Part shown: positions 22,443-37,923 of the stretch, one piece after another
Layout: every line of letters starts with the position of its first letter
How positions within the stretch are numbered: the stretch's first letter is position 1
Program-made: the position numbers and the translations under genes
Notes under the pieces: model-generated
Told to the model about the DNA's origin: nothing
The model's input: the letters and a program-made list of their open reading frames with translations, nothing else
Databases searched by the model: none
NCBI GenBank assembly: GCA_013397115.1
Contig: VWZW01004026.1
Span: 62,652 to 126,651, forward strand
Origin: Edolisoma coerulescens
Lineage: Eukaryota; Chordata; Aves; Passeriformes; Campephagidae
DNA: 64,000 nt
Direction of reading: 5' to 3'

Positions 22443-24492
22443 AATAGGTTGATACATTCATGACTTGTTTTGATGGATAAGCCAAATCAAAGTGATGTTT
22501 TCTTCCATTTGTATTAGGATTTCAAAACTAAAAGAGAGGAACAAAACAAAAAAAAAAAGACAAAAAATATATGTGTTGCGGGAAAGCACAGCTCATTTGT
22601 AGTTCTTACTCACTGCTTCTTTGAAAGGAATGGCCTAAGAATTATGTTGAACCCGAAAGTGAAAGCTATTGTATTTTATAGCCCTTTCAGTGATGAGAAC
22701 ATCAGTCTATGAGCAGATGCCCATCATGCTTTGCCTTTTGCTATAAATATTTATCACTTAAATGTTGCCTGTATAATTTAAAAGGCCAGTATAAAAGACA
22801 GCAAGGCAGCAAATGAATGTGCACAGCTTCAGCAAGAAGGTTACTAAATAACATCATCCTCAATTTACAGATGTGAAAACTGAGATATTACAATCTTTCT
22901 CAAGTCACAGATTTGAGGAAGACACTGGGGCTAAAGCTGTTAATTTATATATTTATCCAGCAAACTTAATGCACACATAAAAATATCATCAGATTTGACA
23001 AAGTAGAGATTTCATCTCTCTCCTGTTTCAAATGTTGGGCTGCAGTGCACTCAGGGATGCACTTTATGCATGGTGTGGAGCAGCTGCATATGTCTGTCAC
23101 AAAGTGACTTTGATGATCCATATGTAAAAATACACTTATTCCGGAATTTCTCCCCACACGTCACTTCTTTTTCTGAAATGTAACATTTAGTGAGTGGGGA
23201 GAACTGCTTTGTGACAGCTGTGATGGTCAGTAGATTGGGAGGGCTGTTTGCTTTTGGGAGCTTTGTCTTTGTTTGGGTTTTGTTTGTTTGTAGCAAAATT
23301 GGGCTGCTGAGCTGAAATTCTTAGCTTCTTGGAGATCTTTTTTTCCATATTTAAAATTATTTTAACAAGATGCTTCTTATTTAGTTATCATGAAGAAATA
23401 ATGAAAAAAGTTTAGCAGTCACCCTTTCTTTATTTCATCTTTTTTATTTTGCCTTACTAGTTTAAGTGTCATTTCAAAATGATGTATAATAAAAAAGGCT
23501 GCTATAGTTGATGGATGAATTTTTTAGCCAGTGAAAAATAATGAAATTCCTTTTTTACCTTAAAACTTGCTGTAAAATATAACTAATGAAATTTATTTAA
23601 TTGAGAGCTAAATAATTAAAATGTTCCTATTGTTCACCTTTACATGCATTTCTAATACTGCAGAAATTTATAGTGTGGAAATTCTACTCTCGTCTTCTAG
23701 TTTTTTTTCCTCTCTCCTTATTTGACTGGATTTTTTTAACTGACAGTCCCTTCAACAATAAATTATGAAAACTTTAATAAAGAGGAAAGATATTTAGATA
23801 TTTAAATGTATAAATCGCACTCATCTGACATCCATTGTCTCATTTTTTTTGTGACATCAGTTTTGCTTGTTTGGAATTCCGTATTTCCAAATGAAAGAGA
23901 ATGTAAGAGTTCTAATTCAAAGCATCAATCACAGAAAATGAACATAACCTAACATCACTGCTGAATCAGGCCATCAATTTATTGCTTTGTAAAAGCAATC
24001 AGCAAGCTATCAAGCCATAAAGTGTATGGGAAAATGCTTCTTTTGAGATAGCACAGCCATTGACAATGATATACTGATGGAGAACAGCAACTGTTTTACA
24101 GCATAGTGTGCCTGTTACTTGTTAAAAGCTCTGAACTGTTCAACAGATGTGAAATATGTTTCTTATTATTATGGATCAATCTAGTTTGTTTAATAGCCTT
24201 GTATGCCACTTAGATTTGCTGTCTTATTTAATGAGGTTATATTTGCACTCTCTGTCTCTTTTGTTTTAGTTGAAAGTATGACTTCAGGTTTTCACTTGGT
24301 TTTCCAAGGAACAGTGACTACTCAGACAATGTTTTTTTTATTTGCCTACTATGGCAAGTGCTACAGAGCAAACTGCAGTGCCATTCAAACCTTTTTACTG
24401 TACCAAAATAACAAATATTTTGCACTGGGCTAAAAAGATTTAATGGAGTTTTTCATAGATGCCTAAAATGCATGCCTTTAGCAGTGTTCTGT

Positions 24493-24533
24493 TCTTGGTT
24501 TTGGCTTTTTATTGTTTTTTGGTTTTTTTTTTA
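24493..24533. repeat. T/G-rich low-complexity tract
   Basis: TTGGTTTTGGC, TGTTTTTTGG and a 10-base T run form a T-rich tract with interspersed GG. Confidence 0.6.
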
Positions 24534-27500
24534 CTTCCTTACTCCCATGTCCTGTTTTCTTGTGATAAAAAAGGGACCTAGAAGGGGTATGATAGCATAT
24601 AGTCAGCTCACCTGATTTGTGCTGATGAAGTACATATGTTATATTGGTATAGTGAACCCTGCAACTGTTATCTGCTCTAGACAGGAGGTCTAAAACTAAC
24701 AATCTCATCTGTGTCATTGATGCTGGGAAAAGCTGATGTGGCCTCAGGGACAATGAACTGTTAGAAATAAAGCATTAAAAGTCTTTGCTACTCTTGATGT
24801 GTCCTAAAGGATTGCTGTGGTAGCTGGTACCACACAGTTAAATTTATTAGCCTGCTACCAGAAGTTTTGATGAGATTTCCAGCAGAATTTTTAATCACTT
24901 AACCTTTCCAATTGCATTAAGATGAGCTGTCAGGGGTCTCCTTTCGTAATGCTTAATAAAAACCTCCTCTGTCTCCACACTTTCTTTACCTTTTAAACTA
25001 CAATAAATTCCTAGAACACTTTTGTTGCCCGGGGAATTTGCAGCCCCATGTTCAGATCATCCCTTATTTGCCTAAATGCACAATTTAAAAAAATTAAGTG
25101 ACTGTGGATTAACCCACTATTTTGTGCTATCTTTTGGTATGATTTTGGGGTTTCTAGATTTAAAAAAATATTTTTCACAATTACATATAAATCAAGGATT
25201 TTCCTGTATATTCATTAAATACATGAGTTTGTTGTGGCTTTTTACCCAGCTCAGTTCTAAAAAAGTGTATATTCAACTCCCATTTATGAAATATGAATTA
25301 AATAAACATCACAAAGTTACTTTGAGGATAAACAGTGTGCTTACTAAATTAATAAACGAATGCAAACCGAAGAGTTAATATGGTAACACCCTCTTATGGT
25401 AGCGTAGTGAAGGGTGGCAGACTAGGAGTAGGAATCACCAATCCTCATGCTAAGCCCTTTTCCTCAGTTGCAAAGAGGTTTTAAATACACTCTTTATCAT
25501 TCAAACCCTGTCTTATGGTACACCAGATGACGTGGCCAACAGCTTTAACATACAGATCTGTCTCTCTCAAGAAGCTCCTGAAATTTCCCATTGAAATGTG
25601 CTGTGTTAAAATCGTTGGTTTTTTCTTATTTAAGGAAATGTGCATAATACATGCATATATCTATCCTAGGGAAAGTACAATCAAGTACATGCATTTCAAT
25701 ATCGCTGCTTAAAGCGACGGTTGTCTTTGATTTCCATGCAATGTCACTCATCATATTTTTGCCATTTCTTTAAGAAATTTGATATCTTGTGCAAATGACT
25801 TTCTTCATGGCTGTTGCCCGCTTCTCTCATCCCTCAGTACGGAATCTCCTATTTTGAGTTTCTTTACCATCCTGTAAAGAAATTGCCAATGAACAAAGGA
25901 GCAGAAAACTCTTCTGTTGTTATAACATGAAAGTGCCATAAATAAAGGTAGTGAAAATTAAATTTCCTACATCCTTCTCTTATACATGTGAAATTAAATA
26001 ACATTGCACTACTTGAACATCTGCTTTATAAAACTCTAATCAAGACACTGAAAAAAATTGCCAAAAACTAGGTAATTTTAAAAGCAAGGTATTTTTCTTT
26101 TCTTACCCATTCTAATTGAAAGTACATCTTTCTCTCACCATTGAGTTCTCTGTAATTGCCTTTTTTTTTTTAGGAAGAACTTACTCTTGAGACATAAAGA
26201 AGTGGGCCATTTCATAGGTGACTATGAACTGGCAAAAAAGAAATTTTAGAAAATACTTCTCATTGAATAGGTTCTTTGTTTTTACAATACCTCCAGTTTG
26301 TAATCCAATTTCTAATTGTTAGATAGGTAACAAAGTTAGGTAAATTACAGGTAGCTTCAAAAAGCTTCAACACAGGACACTTTTGGTCTTGAACAGATGA
26401 GTCTGATTTCAAAAACAGGCATTATTTTAAAGTTATTCCTCCATTCACTCATGACTTTCTGGAATAAAACGGTTTTATCAAGAGGTATGCTGGCTGAAGC
26501 AAGTGCATTAAATACTGTGGCTTGATGTCAGTAAATCTCCCACAATGAAGGGGAAGTTATACAGGAAAGTCTTTAAGAAATAAAGAAAGTCTTTCAAGAT
26601 GCTCTTTCTAAACCTCTCAATACAATTATGAGATGTGATTCTTTGACCCTCCATAGACTTGGCATTCAATTAAATTTTAATCCATTTGTTAAAAAAAACC
26701 CAAAAAATTTTAATTGGCCTCTATGGGATATCAATAGTTTTATTCCTCTGATGTTTAACTGCAACATTTATGTTTCTGCTTGATGGCACAGGGTCAGCTA
26801 AATTCACACTGAACATCTTTTTAGCTTCTTATGTGTTCAAAAATCCTATTAAAAACTCATGCATTCTCTTAAAATGGTATTGTTTGAAACTTCCATAATG
26901 AAAATGCTTTACAGAATAGGACTAAAAAGCAGATTTTTGAGAAATAAAGAGGGACGTGTGTTGTTTATCTCTGGTGTTATCTTTTTAAAATACTAATTTT
27001 CCAGTTTTGTCTATTTTGAAGATTATTAAATTACATACAAAAGTGATTCTGTTTCAAGATTAACAATGCCCACAAAAATCTCTAACGTGAGGATTTAGTA
27101 CCAATGATAATTTAATACTTGTGTACATTTTTTCTGTAGATACATCCTGACCCTACTTGCCTTTTCATCTTTACTAAACACTAAAATTTAATAGGATATG
27201 TATTTTTAGTGTCAGGATTTTGGGAATCTTTGCTTTTTTCATGTTTTGTTGACCATAAGCCCCACTAAAAGAAAAGAAGTGAGCATAGAAGTGGTTCTCC
27301 ATTCTGATGAAGTCATCTAGAGGACTTTTAACTTGTGGATTTGTTTAAAAATTACTCTTACTCAACACCTGCACTTTCCCAAGGCAATTCTGAACATTTG
27401 TCCAAACAGTTTTTTTTGGCTTGTTACACTTTTGTCATAAGGTTCAAGATTGTAGCTTCTTTTCTTGTGTGTTCAATTCATAGTTGTTTTAGAAATCTTA

Positions 27501-29282
27501 ATCACCTCTTTATTAAAATTAGATAAAGAGTTTTGTGGCTTGGAATATTCATACAATTTGGAAATCTCTCTTTAAAGAGGGAATAACTTCCTGTAATAAT
27601 GGATACTCCTCAGAAAATGCTTGATACTCTATTTACTTTGTATCTTTTTGAAAAAAAGCCCTCTGTGAAACAAAGAAAAGTAGATTTGTTTGCTCCAAAA
27701 TGCCCTACAATTATTATACCTGATACCCCTGCAACTGGAACAAGAAAAAAAGAAAACATTAAATAACTATTTTCTACTCTGAAAAAAAAATTATTTCATG
27801 AAGAAACTTGAAACAAAACAAAAACCAGAACCACGCTCTATGTTATTTTAGCACAATCAGAGAGAGATTGTGTGTAACATTTAAGTTGTTGAAGAATCAC
27901 TTGCTGATACAGGTTCTCAGCAGAGAAAAATTTGCACAGCAGTTATGTATTTTTTTCTTAACTTTTAACAGGTCCACACAGTTTATTTTGCAACACTAAG
28001 ACATGCTAAACACTATACTTATCAACTATATGAGCAGGTGATTTTTGTAATGTTTTCTAGAACTTGTGGCTGGATCACAGTGAAACTTTCTTTATGCCTC
28101 TGTTGTTTGCATTTTGCTTTTTCCATGACTGAAATTTCTGAATGTGTTATTGTCCACTAGATTCTTATACCTTACACATGTACTGTCATACAAAACTTTT
28201 CAGATTTATAGACAGACACCCCTCTTTGAAGATAATTTATATTTGAAGTACACTGTTGTATAACAGCGGACTTAAGTGATTTAGAAAAATGTAATATGAT
28301 GCCACAGCTGTCACAGCTCTAAACAGCTTCTATGCCTCATAATAAATGACTACTATATTTAAAGTCAAAATAATTATACGCCTGAGAAAATGGCCTGTGG
28401 TAAACAAACTTCTATGGCACACAGAGAAAAGCAGATGTCTAGTCAGAAAATTAAAATTTCATACTACCTAGTATGCTCGATAGTCACAAGTCTGTCTTCA
28501 CCACTTTGCGAGAAAATTATAATGCACTTATCTTAAGATCTTTTTTCACAGACTTGGGAGTCAATGCATTTTTCCTAGGGAGGTTACTCTATGGGGAAAA
28601 TGATTTTTCACCTTTTCCTTAATCATTCGTAATTACAATACACTTGTGATCAAAATGTCTGCATCTCCTATCTGTATTTTACTGAATCATGCGTAGATGA
28701 TGTAGATTACGCTAAAATGTATGGTAAAATGTATGATGGTTGCTTCTAGATTAATGTTTAAGGTTCATTTTTTTTTAAGATTACCTCTGTTACAGAGTAT
28801 CAGGAGTTATATTTCTGTTCTTTGGGTTTTTTTCCCCCACCTTTGCTTTCCTGGGTCAGTCACTTTGCTCAGAATAACTGCTTTTTAACAACTAAGTAAC
28901 CAATTATCAGATTGGGACTGACAGAGATGGGTAAACCAAGACTAGATCTATTTGTGAGTTTGCTTCAGTTGCTAGAGGTCTAATTATAATTGAAGATAGA
29001 CACAGCTTTAGTAGTTACAGGGTTTGGTAACATTTCGAATGTAATTACTCCTTTGAAAAAAAATGTTTGTGAGTGAAATTTGTGCTACTACAAGGTCTCT
29101 CTTAATTAATGTATCTACTTTATTCTACAAGGATTTCTTCTCTGTCCTCAAGATTGATTTGAAGACCAACATCTGATTAAACAATTTGCTCAAGAGAAAA
29201 GACAAGCAGTCACTCAAAGCTATTCTGAGAACCAGACGAAGTTTAGCAAATGGAATATGCAAACATTGCTAGAGGAAAACTT

Positions 29283-29372
29283 GGGGGGGTTTGTTTGGTT
29301 TTTTGTTTGGTTGGGTTTTTTTTTGTTTGGGGGTTTTCATTTGTTTTGGTTTTGTTTGTGAGGGTTTTTTTT
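29283..29372. repeat. G/T-rich low-complexity tract with several G runs
   Basis: About 90 bp on the plus strand consist almost only of G and T: a seven-G run, repeated GTTTGG words, GGG, a five-G run and another GGG, separated by T-rich loops. Four or more G runs make two- or three-layer G-quadruplex folding conceivable. The overlapping short frame (F, V, G and W rich) is a by-product. Confidence 0.75.
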
Positions 29373-32300
29373 ACAAAATGTAATGACAAAGAATCTAAGA
29401 AAGTCATGTTGGAGATGGGTTTTGGTGTTTACAGCAGGAATATTACCTTCTTTAGAGGGGATCTATATTGACCTGACCCTTATAGAACCCTGAGATGCGG
29501 ATTTTATTATTTGGTGGAAGCCAGATTCTTTTGGTAGATGGTTTTTGCTTCCTCTCAGATGTGTTGTGTGCAGAATTTCTCATTCTCACAAGACCCCAAA
29601 GAGTTGTGGAGCTCTGTTCTTCTACTGAGGTATCGTGAGTTGAGGGTGTAGGAAACAACAATTCTGTATTACACACAACTACACTAGCTGATTTTAAAAG
29701 ACCGGGAGAGGCAAGTCAGAGCTTTCATAACAGATTCGTAAAATAGCACCTTTTTCCTTTGCCCAAAATTTCAAAACTATCACAGGCTGATAGAGTGATG
29801 GAGTTAAAAGTGTTTCTAATTTTCTAAATCAGTATTTTTTTTTTTAAGTTACTTTTAGATTAAGTTCTCATGTGGGTGTGGTAGAGAATTACTCCAATGG
29901 TAGTTAGTCCCAATGGTCCAGAACTTTAATGCGAGGAGCAGGGGGTGGACCTTGACATGGCAAAACCTAAACTGATGTTTAGCCATTGGGATGGCCAGTG
30001 GAACCATGGCTCCTACTTGACTTGATAGCTCTGTTCCTATTCTAGGCCAATTCCCTCTAGAAATCACTCTTAAATTCACAGTGCTTATCAAAATAATTAG
30101 AATTCAAAAGGTTCACGATACTATGGCCTTTGTACTTAATACTTAAATTCAAGTCAACAGTGACACTCGTGAAGCTTGACTATATAACAAATTATACATA
30201 ATCCATCTTCTCCCATTTCCCAGCCCTCATCAGGAAAAAATACTAGACATTTAATGTATATTGTTATGAACATTGATATGTTATAGTAACATCAAAACTT
30301 GAAGTCCTTTAGTGAGTGTAGTGAGTATTTCCTTATTTTTTTGACGATCCACTCCCTCATCATATGCGGAATCTCTCAATCTTCTTTTTGTCATCACAGA
30401 CAAATACAGGCTTTGTTAGTTTCTCTCAGGAAATGAAAGTGGTTGTATTTGCTGAACCAGTGATATTTATCTTACATCGATGAAACCCATTCAAAACTTC
30501 CTGTAACATTGGTTCTGCAGCTTTGTGTATAGATAGAGAAATCCTTATGTACAACAGAACTGTATTTTAGAGCCATTCAACAGTAAACATTAACAGTAGA
30601 CCATATTTGTGTTTTTAGCCTCTACTCTGCAAAGAATGTCTATGAGTACTCTTAAGTCATGATCATGCTGAAAGTATTTTAAATAAATAAATGACCCACA
30701 GAAAAAAAAGAATAAAGAAAGTATTTGGGCCTTATTTTTATCTAATGTCATTAGGTAAAGGAAGATACTCCCTTTTTCTAGATTGTTGTAGGAGACCTCC
30801 ATCACGACCCTGTGGAAACCACAGAATTGCTGGGAATTAAGGTCTAACAGTCTTCTCTTCACAGGCCCTTGTCTGCTTTCAGACTGTCTATGGTAGCACA
30901 GGTAAGATGTGTTACAATATTATGAAACACATAACTGTGATGAAAGATTAGACAATGATCACTGAAGTCTTTACAGCATTGTTACAATTGCTGGTGTCTG
31001 TATCTACATGATCTTCATGGTTCCTTGTTTTGGTTTGGTTTTTTTAAATGCTGCATCCTTACAGCATTAAAAGTGTTCATTGCACAGTCATAAGATACAC
31101 ATCAATCTAACATCCCTCATAAAATATTATCTCATTATGTTCTGAGTTACACAATGGCAATCTAAATCCGACTAACTAAAATCTCTTTTCATTACTAGCT
31201 GGTACTATAAGGATATTACACCAATTTCATCACCAGCTTAGATTTCAGGAAGCCAAACTCATGTTTTCTTGTTGAGACTCATCCTGACTTCGACCTGCTG
31301 TTAGATATTGCACAAGTTCTCCTGAAAGGCTGCTGTCATGCTGTATACTGCTCTCCATTCTTTCCACACTGTAAGATTGTATGTTCACTATGGTGGACTT
31401 CTTGTGTGTTTCTGTACCATGCTTGTCCTCTGTGTGGACATTACTTTATCAGTAGTTGATGTAGGACCTGAAAAATTAATTTTTGGTCTCTTAAACTGAG
31501 CACTTTAAAGAAGTCGGTAGAGCAGCACTGTGTAAAATAAAATGAAAGACAACCGCATAGACTTCTTCATTCTGCCTTTTTTACCCAAAGGATTCTTTTT
31601 TAGTCAGTCACTCCAAAAAATTTCAAGAGGAGGACTTCATGTGCTAGATTTTTAGATGCCAACGTAGTTTACTTTGATGACTGTTTCTCTTCTCCTTCTC
31701 TTAGCTCTTGAGTTGAATTTGCTCACTGTGAAAAGCATCTCCATCTTTGACTGCAAGAGAACAATACTGTTTCATGGCCTTTTCGTCAATCATCTCCCAT
31801 TCAGGTGAATCAGTTCTATTAAGAATTGCTCTGGTCCTTTGACATTCAACTCTAAAATGACACTTTTTCTTTTCTTGACCTGACTATAACCAGGTTTTGA
31901 AAGACTGTGTTAAAAATTATTAAGGTGTAATAGACATGGCAGGAAAAGTAGAGCTTATTAGATGAACGATGAGAAAGGTAAATCTGATTCTGTTGCGTAT
32001 GAGCTAACACAAAGTGTAAACCTGAGATAAGTATATTCAAGAGACTACATTCCTTTCTTTCTTATGTTGAGGTCATCTGGCATCTGTGACTGCCTTTCTT
32101 CAGGGGCCCTTTATAGTCTGAATTCTGATGGTGCACACTCTGGGATGCAGAACAAACAGTAAGTATATTTACTTTGCAAAAGAATTGGATATAAACAACT
32201 CATCTCTCCTACTTGGTCTCTCTCTTTGAGCATACTATAATATGATCCAGAGGAAGTGTTTTTAAAATGTGCTGTCTGCAGTGCAATAGTCTCAAAACTG

Positions 32301-35300
32301 TAGAAATAAATGTCACTGACTGGAATTTCTAGTGAGCCATTAACTTCCTCGCTTACTCACCACTGCCTAAAACTGGAAGAGTTCTTGAGGATTATAAATT
32401 CTCTTGCTAATGTAAGATTCTACATCATATAATAGAAATATCCAATGCTAATGATGATGTCTTAAGATTAATTTCCCTCAAAAAACATTGAAATTTCTAG
32501 TGCTGCTGGAGACCTCAGAATCTAAATGATGTAAAGGATAAAGTTGGTCAAAGTTTGCAATTCTCATAATGATTTCAAAATATTACTAGAATTCTGTTTT
32601 GTATTTTTTAACTACCTTATCATATTTTCAAAACTCAGGAAAACAGAAATGTTTTTTTACCTGCTTGGCAGATTCAGAGGAATTTTAAGGAAAGCATAAC
32701 ATCAATGTATTTTTTGTCACAATTTCCCCATTATATTTCATTCTTCACTTTTTATATTATTTCTCTACCTTTTGGGTTGCATGCCCTTTGGTGTTTTTCT
32801 CCTTTTACAGTACCACACCTCTATGGCACTCTTCTGTCTTTGGTCAGATTAATTCAGATCTTGTCTGGAGATGCTCACACTTAGAATCTTGCAGTGCGGT
32901 TTTTCTCTCCTTTTATTTTGGGGGAGGTGTTTGGAGTTTTTTAGTTTCTCTTTTGACCCTCATTAATAGCAATATTCACATCCAGTGTTCTTCGGAAACC
33001 CTCAGACCATATTATTATTATAATCAGTACCATTATATCTTTATAACCTTACTGTTCAGACTATGATAGATTTGAGAACTTTAACTTGAAAGTTGACCTG
33101 AATTCAACTGAAGAAGGGACAGATATTCTGTTTATTGTAGCTTCTGTCACACTAAATATCTGCTCTGATAAGCTTACCAGTGATGTCACTTACGGAAGCT
33201 GTGAGTGATGGGAAATGCTGTCATGTTTGTGGCACTGCATGCTCCTGAAAGGGTATCCCAGCACAGTTAAGACAAAATCAGTATTAGTGGAATAAAAATT
33301 TGTGGTGTAGTGTAAAATAGTCATGTTAGTCATCTGCATAATGATGTTTGTGTTCAATATCTGACACTTCCACATCTTTCTTCAAGACAGAGGGAAAATG
33401 CATCAGAATTGCATGTAAGCATGAGCAAGTTAAGGACTTACATATATACTTGAGAAATGAATAACTCCTTAGTCAGAAAATGGCTTAAATCCCCAAAATT
33501 TTCACACTTTGTCAACACTTTTAGCAAGAGGAAAACAATCATAAATGTGTTCCAGTTAAAGATATTTTCAATTGATTTGTTGATATCATCTGAAGGACAG
33601 AAAAGTTTACAAGCGCTATTTCATTAACAGAATTCAAATTAGTTATCGGAAAGTGTAAACAAATGTATAATCACACAGTTTATTCTGCTGTTAATTTCAT
33701 TAAATTTGGTCTTTATAGGTTTAATTGTATAATGCTTTTTAACCTTATTTAACCTTATTATAACTGGAGGAATTTCATCTTCTCTAATAAAGTAAATGAA
33801 GAATGAAAATGGAAATCTTCATCTAAAGTGATCTGATCAAGTTGTCTGAGTGTCAAAATGGAGGCATTTTATGCACTTTTCTCCCTGTGTCAAGTAGAGG
33901 ACCTTTTTAATTAAATTGGAATATTTCTGTAATAATAAAAAGATGACTGTCTACCATTCTGATGTTGTATTGTCATTACTCTCAAGAAAATAAATTCTAG
34001 ATGAATATTCAAATGTCTCAGATAAAGCAAATTAATTTGTGGATTAAACTGTGTGGAACATGCCCTGTGCTAAGATAGCTGTGACACTGGTGTTAGGTGA
34101 TCTTCTTCCTCATAAAAAGTACGACTAATTCATAAGTAATCATTAAAGTAATCACATTTTAATAGTCTGTGGTATGGCCTATGTTTCAGGATATTTTTTT
34201 ACATACTAATTCAAATTTGTTCTGGTGCTATGACAATGTGAGAGAAAAGGGTATCCTCAAAAATGGCTTAGCTGTAATCCTGTAGAGTTAAAGCCTGGAG
34301 AACTGAATGCTTTGATCTTATTTATCTCACTGATAAACTTCACATGCATCTCTTTTGTTGTTATAATGAAGATATTTTGTATTGTTAGTGCCTCTATTTC
34401 TAGTTTACAAAATAAATCTCTATAGATTGCTCTTTCCCCCTAGCAGGTATTGTTCATTGTTGAAATACTGTCTGTATTCTAGCAAAAAAACATGCACAGC
34501 TGCAGCTCAGTAGTCTTGCTATGCTGGAAGGGTTTTTTAAGGAAAGAAAAAAATGCCCATAAAAGGCAAAATGCAGCCTTATATATGCAACTTAGTATGT
34601 TGCATTATTGAACCCTTCTCATCCTTGATTTCTACAAGGCAGAGCATCTGTAATGCAGTTTCTTTGGCTGAAAACATGAAGGCATACATGGTGGATTAAG
34701 GGACAAAGTTGTTGCTTCAGACCCTTATGTTTTTGTGCCAACTTCTCAAATTGACGTTGGGTAGCCTCTCTTACATGCTGTGTGCTCCTCGCTGTAACTA
34801 TTTGAATGGAATAGGATCTTCAGTTTTGCCACCCTATTGTTGGTACAACTTCACTTTTACCTAAGCAAGATGTAACTTTTCAGAGGAAAATTAATTAGGA
34901 CTAAATAAACATCTTTGGATGAAACAGTACTGAAATTGAAAAGGGCAGTATTTCTCCCTGTAATTCCCTGTCTGTTTCAACTCAATATTTGTTTTAACAT
35001 TGCTATGCGACTTCTTTAGAAAGTCAATTAGTTTTAAAATTGTAAGCCTTTTGGTAGTCTTACGGAGCCCTGTGACACCAAAGAAGAGTATTGCAGTATG
35101 AGCTATAACATTGAGTTCCTGGAGCAGTGCATGGTCCTTTAGGAAAAAAAGGCCTTAGAGGATGTTTGAAAAGGAAAGTGGCAGCTGAATAGCAATGTCC
35201 CCAAAGCAAATACTTTAACAGGAATAGCAGTATAAAAGATCTCTTCTGTTAAGGGCCAGATAAAGCAAATGTACTGTCTAGACATTATTCAGCCTGCCTA

Positions 35301-37597
35301 TATTGATAAGACAACATATTTTCTAAAAATATTTTCATTTTTATGGTTTGCATACCAAGAGAAAATAGCATCAAGAGTAACTAAAACATTTTATACCATT
35401 TGTGGAAACTCAGTGAGGGTCTTTTTCATATGTTGTCCTTAGATTTTATTTCTAGTTTTCATAGGTTAACAATTGCCATGTTGGCCTTAAACCACATATT
35501 TTGAGGTGATATTGTCTCTGCTTTGGGCATGTACATTAAAGAAAGAAAACATTAAGCCATATATTCAAGATAATATAATTAATTGGAAGCAAAGTCGCAT
35601 GGGAAAAAAACCCCAAACAAATCCTTCAAACAAGGTAAATTAATTCTTTATCCAGAATACTCTTCATTCTGATGCATTGAACCTAATCTCCACCAGAGTT
35701 TGCCACTTTAAGCCAAATCCATCACATCAAATTGGTGAGAAGGACAAATGTGTAAGCAGAAAATGTCACAGGAATGTGCAACACATGCTGCAAGGGTCCA
35801 CTGAAGTCAGGTATTTTTCTCAATCATTTTGAGAGAAATTAAGAGCTTGGCTGAAACAAAAATCAGGTACAATAATTCACAGAATTCTTTTGTGAAAGTA
35901 TAAGTCTATGTCTCAAGTATGAATGATGGCCATTTTGCTACACACTGCTCTCTTCAGAAAAATTTGCTTTCTATCTAGTACTTGTAGGCCACTGTGAGGA
36001 AAACAAATGTTTTTTTATTTAACAACTATTTATTCTGTCAGCTTCTTTCATGATATCTCTAAAGTTACAGACATTTATTTCTTTCTATATAAAGAGTTCC
36101 ACAGAGTGATTTATGGAGAACCTACTGCCAACAACTATGAATAGTGGGGGTTCTTCTGCCTTCAGAAATATGCATTTAATTGCTAAAATGCATAATATAA
36201 TTCTTTATAACAATATAATAACTTTGACTATGATATTTAGGAAGATTTTCAGGCCAAGGAAAGATGTGTAGGTTATGCGTGAGGAGGATAAATGAAATAA
36301 CACTTTAGATTTATTTGTATAGAAAACATTGCAAAGGTACTAGAAACTCTATTCTGACTTGATATCATATATTACCTTGTTGTATTCATGTGATTTAATG
36401 TGACACTGCACAATATAATTAATCATGTAGTAAGTCAGTAAGCAAAGCAGTTTGCAAAGGAGACAATGTCCATTTAAAGATGTATAAATGCAAAAGGATG
36501 GCTGACACCTATAACAGACTTGAATATCTTGTTTTTCTTCCTTTTTCTGGCTAATGATGAACACTGGTTATTCACAAATGAGCAATTTTTCTTGCTATTT
36601 TCAAAAAGAAGCAGATAGTCAATAATAGGTCTTGGGACCAGGATACATCTCTAGACAGCGAAGTTTCAATGGAATTGATACACAGCCATTATTAAGGAGA
36701 ATAAAAGAAAAATGAAAGTCTTTTGCATGATCACTCTGTTTATGTGTTATAAGAATAGAACCTAGATTCAATGTTGATAAACTCCAACATGGATGGTAGC
36801 AAAAACAGACAATCTCAGTAAAGTGAGAGGAATTACAGGAGCTCAATATATCTCAGTATATTTTCTAGATGGAAAATTAGTGGACTGTTATCCATCCAAA
36901 GATAATTCGTTTAAATGGTAGAAAAAAAGGATATATTTGGTTCTATTTATGTCATTTAGAGAGCTCATGGGCCAGCATTACCTAGGAAGGTGATGGGACA
37001 CATCCCTCATTCTCCATCAGACTGTAGGTAGCAATCCAGTGCTACAGCCATACTTATCATATACTCAGTGCAACTTGTAGGCAGCAGCATGTTCCAAAAG
37101 AAGTATGCTTCTTCATTTCTGCTTTCACCTGGAAGGGGGTAGTTTTCAAACGGGAAAGAAGGGTATACAAATTCTCTGTTTTCACATTAGAGCAGCTGCA
37201 TGTATTTGCTCTTGTATAAGAACAATTAAAGACTGGCACAGTTGCTTTTTTCTCAGATGTTTGTGCATTTGCCTCATCATTCCTTGTATGTAATAGTATA
37301 CTTTGTAGTTTCATAGTACCTGTTTTGCCTGTTGTGAATCCTTTCCATGTTAGGTCATATAATTAATTGAGAAGACTGAGTCTAATGAATCAGGTAACTG
37401 GTTTTGCAGATCTTTAAACTATCAAAGTATGGTCTTCACACAACCACAGTTCTATCTAAAATTTAAGATAACCTATTTCAAGTCACCTTGTAAGCTCTTC
37501 ATTACTAATCCTGTTCTTTAACTCACCTTGCACTCTGTGGACATCCTTGTGAATCAGAAATCTTAACAAAAGTGTATGTAGTAAGGACATTCAGCTA

Positions 37598-37617
37598 AGG
37601 GGGGCGAGGGGGCGGGA
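37598..37617. other. G-rich patch with an Sp1-like box
   Basis: AAGGGGGGCGAGGGGGCGGG lies in AT-rich DNA and contains GGGGGCGGG, a classic GC box core. No promoter, CpG island or transcription unit is visible beside it. Confidence 0.5.
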
Positions 37618-37923
37618 TTCCAAGAGTAATTTTGCTACTTTTTTTCTTTTTTTTTATAGCCTCTTTTGCTAAATGAGCAAAGCAGGCATTTCATGGTACC
37701 CTACAAAAGAGCATAAAGAGGCATATTCAGTTTATTATAGATGTGCCTTCATTACTACAAAGTCAATGGACCTGGCTTTGTCAACCAAACTGCATAAGCT
37801 GCATTGCAAATTTTTTCTGAAGCAGGCTGGTTACACTGACTTCAGTCAAGTTATCCTGGACTCCTGAGAGTGTTGGTGATTTCTGAGCAGCAGAGAAATC
37901 TCAAAAAGCAGGCATATAGAGGT

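Larger units (their letters stand above)
22443..37923. other. Long non-coding, repeat-poor unique region
   Basis: No gene or transposon is supported in about 15 kb. It contains G/T-rich tracts (24493-24533 and 29283-29372), assorted A/T runs, and a G-rich patch at 37598-37617. No frame shows a domain. Confidence 0.6.
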
